A DNA stretch of 64,000 nt. Source: Actinoplanes lutulentus. Its GTDB lineage: Bacteria > Actinomycetota > Actinomycetes > Mycobacteriales > Micromonosporaceae. Shown here in pieces: positions 61,178 through 64,000 of this stretch; position 1 is the stretch's first letter; the number at the start of each line of letters is the position of its first letter. The stretch lies in contig NZ_QLMJ01000003.1 in NCBI RefSeq assembly GCF_003259845.1, positions 310,001-374,000 on the forward strand, written 5' to 3'. The notes beneath the pieces were generated by a model. The model worked only from the letters and a program-made list of their open reading frames with translations, did no database searches and was not told the origin of the DNA. Both the position numbers and the translations under genes were made by a program.

Positions 61178-61260
61178 TGCCCGGGGCGGGTCTCGAACCC
61201 GCACGCCTTGTGAGGCAGCCGCTTTTAAGGCGGCCGTGTCTGCCATTCCACCACCCGGGC
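61178..61260 (-). tRNA. tRNA-Leu (anticodon TAA)
   Basis: The minus strand gives an 83-nt type II tRNA. The acceptor is GCCCGGG paired to CCCGGGC. The anticodon stem GCCGC/GCGGC holds a CTTAAAA loop, so positions 34-36 are TAA. A long variable arm and a GGGTTCGAGACCC T-arm follow. CCA is not encoded. Reads the rare TTA codon and possibly TTG; in high-GC actinomycetes TTA-reading tRNAs can be regulatory (bldA-type), so this may be the bldA-equivalent gene. Confidence 0.95.
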
Positions 61261-61308
61261 GGACCTGCGAACACCGTATCTGGTGCCGCCCGGATGGTGG
61301 AACCGGCC

Positions 61309-62664
61309 TCAGCGAGTGCCGGCAGAAACCTTGTCGGCGGCCGGGGTGACCGGCGGGGTCACCTCGACGAACTCCTCACGCGGGTGGTGGAGCTGGCCCA
61401 GGGCCACGGTCTCCCGCTTGAGAAGGAAGGCCAGCACCCAGTCGGCGAGCACCCGCACCTTGCGGTTCATCGACGGGATCCGGCTCACGTGGTAGAAGCG
61501 GTGCATGAGCCACGCCGGGTAGCCCTTGACCTTGATGCCGTACACGTGGGCGACGCCCTTGTTGATGCCGAGGCCCGCGACACCGCCGACGTGCTTGTGG
61601 CGGTATTCCTTCGGCGCGCCACCCAGGACGACCTGGCGGATGTTGTCGGCGAGCACGGTGGCCTGCCGGACCGCGTGCTGAGCGCTCGGCGAGCACCAGC
61701 CACCCGGGTTGGTCAGGTCGGGGACCTGGGCACAGTCACCCGCGGCCCAGGCGCCCTCGAGAACCTCACCGGTCTCGATGCTGGCGACCTGGAGGGTGGG
61801 CAGGCAGTTGACGTGCCCACGCGGGCCGAGCGGAAGGTCGGTCTGCTCCAGCATCGGCGACGGCTTGACGCCGGCCGTCCAGACCAGGGTCTCGGCGCGG
61901 AACGAGTCTCCGTCGGAGAGTTCGATCTGCCCGTCGACGCAGGACTTCAGGAAGGTCTCCAGGCGCAGGTCGATTCCCCGCTTGGAGAGCTGGCGAGCCG
62001 TGTAGGCACCCATCTCGGGGCCTACCTCGGGGAGGATCCGGTTGGATGCCTCGACCAGGATGAAGTGGACCTCTTTGGGGTCCAGCTCGGGGTAGTACTT
62101 CAACGCCTCGGCGACGACGTCCTGCATCTCGGCGAGTGCCTCGATGCCGGCGAAGCCACCACCGACGAAGACGAAGTTGAGCGAGGCCTTACGAACTTCC
62201 TCGTCCGGCGTCACGGCTGCGACGTCCAGGCGGTCGAGGATGTGGTTACGCAGGTAGATGGCCTCGCCGATGGTCTTCAGGCCGATGCCCATGTCACTCA
62301 GGCCGGGAATCGGCAGAGTGCGGGAGACGGAACCCGGAGCCACGATGATGTGGTCGTATTCCATCTCGAAGGCGGGCCCGTCGATCGGCTGGATCGTGAC
62401 GGTCTTACGAGCGTGTTCGAGCTTCGTGACCTCACCAGAAACGATGCGGCACTTTTTGAGCTCCCGGCGCAGCGGCACCACAGCGTGTCGCGGCGAAATG
62501 TTACCGGCCGCTGCCTCAGGCAGGAACGGCTGGTAAGTCATGTGCGGAACAGGGTCGATCACGACGATCTCGGCCTGGTTCCGGTTCAGCTTCTTGGACA
62601 GGCGGAGGGCGGCGTAAAGGCCGACGTGACCTGCTCCAACGACGACTATGCGCGGCGGATTCAC
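61309..62664 (-). CDS. ndh: Type II NADH dehydrogenase (NDH-2)
   Basis: The 451-residue flavoprotein has the FAD fold PRIVVVGAGHVGLYAALRL at its start, an NAD(H) fold near residue 165 (FVFVGGGFAGIEALAEM), the FAD motif AWAAGDCAQVPD and a C-terminal amphipathic helix for membrane binding. It passes electrons from NADH to menaquinone without pumping protons. The GTG at 62664 is chosen because the FAD fold starts there; no real Shine-Dalgarno exists, so the message may be leaderless. It is an ordinary respiratory enzyme in actinomycetes. Confidence 0.92.
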   Translation of the reverse strand: MNPPRIVVVGAGHVGLYAALRLSKKLNRNQAEIVVIDPVPHMTYQPFLPEAAAGNISPRHAVVPLRRELKKCRIVSGEVTKLEHARKTVTIQPIDGPAFEMEYDHIIVAPGSVSRTLPIPGLSDMGIGLKTIGEAIYLRNHILDRLDVAAVTPDEEVRKASLNFVFVGGGFAGIEALAEMQDVVAEALKYYPELDPKEVHFILVEASNRILPEVGPEMGAYTARQLSKRGIDLRLETFLKSCVDGQIELSDGDSFRAETLVWTAGVKPSPMLEQTDLPLGPRGHVNCLPTLQVASIETGEVLEGAWAAGDCAQVPDLTNPGGWCSPSAQHAVRQATVLADNIRQVVLGGAPKEYRHKHVGGVAGLGINKGVAHVYGIKVKGYPAWLMHRFYHVSRIPSMNRKVRVLADWVLAFLLKRETVALGQLHHPREEFVEVTPPVTPAADKVSAGTR

Positions 62665-62751
62665 GCCCCTATTCTCGCGCGTGAGAGGCACTTCATGCGT
62701 TGTTCTGTGACGATCGCAACGGTGAAAGTCAAGTGTCGTAACTAACAGATT

Positions 62752-63315
62752 TCACTCGCGATGGGCCATACGTGCTAGGAGGATCGTCACAGCCGTCGCT
62801 CCGGCGAGCCCCACGAGGGTGGCCAGCTGGAAGGCACTCCCGCCCAGGTCGGCGGTAAGACCGAGGGCCAGGACGATCAGCACCGACGAGATCAGAATGA
62901 CCACCGCGGCACGACCCAGCCAGGTTCCCGGCACGTCCAGGTTGACGATCGAGTCGATGGGCAGAACAGCGGCGAGCGCGGTCAGCGTGTGCGCCAGATA
63001 AAGCAGTGCGGCCAGAGCGAGCACCCGCCACAGCGCGATCCGGGAGTCGAAACCGGCCGTGTCCAGCAGCCAGCCGCCCACCGCCGTCAGTGCCACCGCG
63101 GTGCCGCCGCGCCCGGCCGGCGCGAGCGCGGGCCAGAGCGCGAGCAGCGCGATCAGGACGAAGTACCGGCTCACCAGCAACTGCGCCGGCCAGGCGACAC
63201 CGAGCGCGAGCACACCGGTCAGAAACGCCGAACCCCGGATCATGATGGGTACGGGAGTAGCCCTGCTCAGCGTCTTGCGAAGGTGCCCGGCACGGGCCGT
63301 GATCCCGGTCAGCAT
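62752..63315 (-). CDS. Membrane protein downstream of DUF58
   Basis: The 187-residue protein starts at ATG 63315, 1 bp after the DUF58 stop. It has five hydrophobic segments (IRGSAFLTGVLALGVAWPAQ, SRYFVLIALLALWPALA, ALTAVGGWLLDTAGF, ALLYLAHTLTALAAVL, AVVILISSVLIVLALGLTA). Such a gene often follows a DUF58/MoxR cassette in actinomycetes. Function unknown; coupling to the DUF58 gene is clear. Confidence 0.78.
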   Translation of the reverse strand: MLTGITARAGHLRKTLSRATPVPIMIRGSAFLTGVLALGVAWPAQLLVSRYFVLIALLALWPALAPAGRGGTAVALTAVGGWLLDTAGFDSRIALWRVLALAALLYLAHTLTALAAVLPIDSIVNLDVPGTWLGRAAVVILISSVLIVLALGLTADLGGSAFQLATLVGLAGATAVTILLARMAHRE

Positions 63316-63316
63316 G

Positions 63317-64000
63317 TCAGCCTCCCCTCGGCGCTGAGGCCATCCGGGCCACGTCACGCAGCACCAGGTCGAGGCTGCCGGCGCCGGCCCACTGCACCAC
63401 CGGAACACCGTGCTCGCGCAGACGGCCGAGCACGTTCTCCCGTTCGATCCGCCAGAGCCGGGTCGCGGCCGGGGTCCACTGGTTGCGGACCGGCGGGGCG
63501 GCGTCCTTCGGCAGGGTGTCGACCGCGACCGTGTACCGGCCGGACTTGGTGAGCTGGGCGAGCATGTCGGCGGCCCGCGGGTCGACCAGCGGGCTGAGCA
63601 CCACGACCAGCGCGGACGACGAGACGTGGTGCGCGGCGAGGAGGTTCTCGTACTGCTCGGTCTCGTCGGCCGGGTTGGGGCGGACGTCGAGCAGCCATTC
63701 CAGGACGGTCAGGTACTGGCGGCGGCCGGAGCCGGGACGCAGCCGGCGCGCGCCGGAGCCGTACTCCAGCAGTGAGACCCGGTCGCCTCGGTGCAGATAG
63801 TGCTCGGCGACAGCGGCGGCCGCGCGAACCGTGGTGTCCAGAACAGAGGAGCCTCCGCCTACGCCACCCGGCAGACCAACCTCGCCGAGCACGTCGAGCA
63901 GGAGCAGCACCTCGGCGTCGCGGTCCGACAGCGTGTACGCCACATGCAGGTCACGGGTACGCAGAGAGACCCGCCAGTCGATGCGGCGCAACCGGTCACC
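63317..64000 (-). CDS. DUF58 domain protein, C-terminal part (cut by window edge)
   Basis: The visible 227 residues start within GDRLRRIDWRVSLRTRDLHV, the DUF58 signature, and continue with a von Willebrand-type metal-ion-dependent segment (EVLLLLDVLGEVGLPG; RGDRVSLLEYGS). DUF58 proteins usually pair with MoxR ATPases; none is visible, as it would lie beyond the right edge. The next gene begins 1 bp after the stop. The N-terminus is missing from the window. Confidence 0.85.
   Translation of the reverse strand, partial: GDRLRRIDWRVSLRTRDLHVAYTLSDRDAEVLLLLDVLGEVGLPGGVGGGSSVLDTTVRAAAAVAEHYLHRGDRVSLLEYGSGARRLRPGSGRRQYLTVLEWLLDVRPNPADETEQYENLLAAHHVSSSALVVVLSPLVDPRAADMLAQLTKSGRYTVAVDTLPKDAAPPVRNQWTPAATRLWRIERENVLGRLREHGVPVVQWAGAGSLDLVLRDVARMASAPRGG

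Noticed and set aside
61144..61260. tRNA-Leu as an integration (att) site
   Set aside because: No integrase gene or repeated tRNA end nearby.

Overview
The window comes from a high-GC actinobacterium, most likely an Actinoplanes-like member of the Micromonosporaceae. The evidence is the strong G/C bias at third codon positions, many GTG starts, a mycothiol S-conjugate amidase (mycothiol is an actinobacterial thiol), TIGR03089, DUF4307, SCO7613-type, MmyB-type and SigE-type proteins, and several apparently leaderless genes. Most of it looks like ordinary chromosomal housekeeping and secondary-function sequence. No rRNA, CRISPR array or complete mobile element is present; there is one tRNA, tRNA-Leu(TAA).

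Layout. 0-7 kb: a NUDIX tail, a GDP-mannose pyrophosphorylase/glycosyltransferase pair, a TIGR03089 protein, acetoacetyl-CoA synthetase, a hotdog thioesterase and a membrane protein with a 9-residue repeat array. 7-11 kb: an M20 amidohydrolase and MFS transporter, divergent from a double-domain Lrp/AsnC regulator. 11-14 kb: a secreted GH30-ricin B glycosidase with a LacI regulator and a candidate operator. 14-19 kb: an alpha/beta hydrolase, an MmyB regulator divergent from an NDH-2-like flavoprotein, an acyltransferase and a lipoprotein. 19-21.6 kb: a small accessory island with an IS200/IS605-like tail, an AAA-ATPase fragment and an AlbA_2/HATPase regulator. 21.6-32 kb: acyl-CoA dehydrogenase, a 1702-residue polytopic membrane protein, purK-purE and a YyaL-type thioredoxin-fold protein. 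32-42 kb: a GGDEF/EAL protein, then mca, DUF4307, greA, ilvA, amidase, cystathionine gamma-synthase, HIT and msrA, an order that resembles a conserved actinomycete block.

42.3-43.4 kb: a two-gene cassette (a 107-aa protein plus an AbiEii-like nucleotidyltransferase) sits directly behind msrA. A second, broken msrA 3' end lies on its far side, which suggests acquisition by recombination. 44-47.7 kb: a polyphosphate module (CYTH-CHAD and PPK2, translationally coupled) is followed by RNase Z. The 287-bp gap before RNase Z encodes a highly structured candidate leader RNA with a 19-codon upstream ORF. 48.4-49.6 kb: an FtsX-extracellular-domain membrane protein is coupled to a SigE-family sigma factor whose start region is a triplicated 27-bp unit. 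49.6-50.4 kb is a repeat-rich non-coding stretch. 50.4-64 kb: cystathionine beta-synthase with YkvA, two SGNH hydrolases, thiolase, a large LuxR ATPase, a GNAT with a QSEAG repeat, a 240-bp tandem duplication, a Bax-inhibitor-1 protein, tRNA-Leu, type II NADH dehydrogenase, and a membrane protein behind a truncated DUF58 gene.

The best candidates for something undescribed are the structured RNA/uORF leader of RNase Z, the nucleotidyltransferase cassette with its msrA scar, and the FtsX-domain/sigma pair with its triplicated start. Functions below are read from motifs and gene order; no database search was possible.
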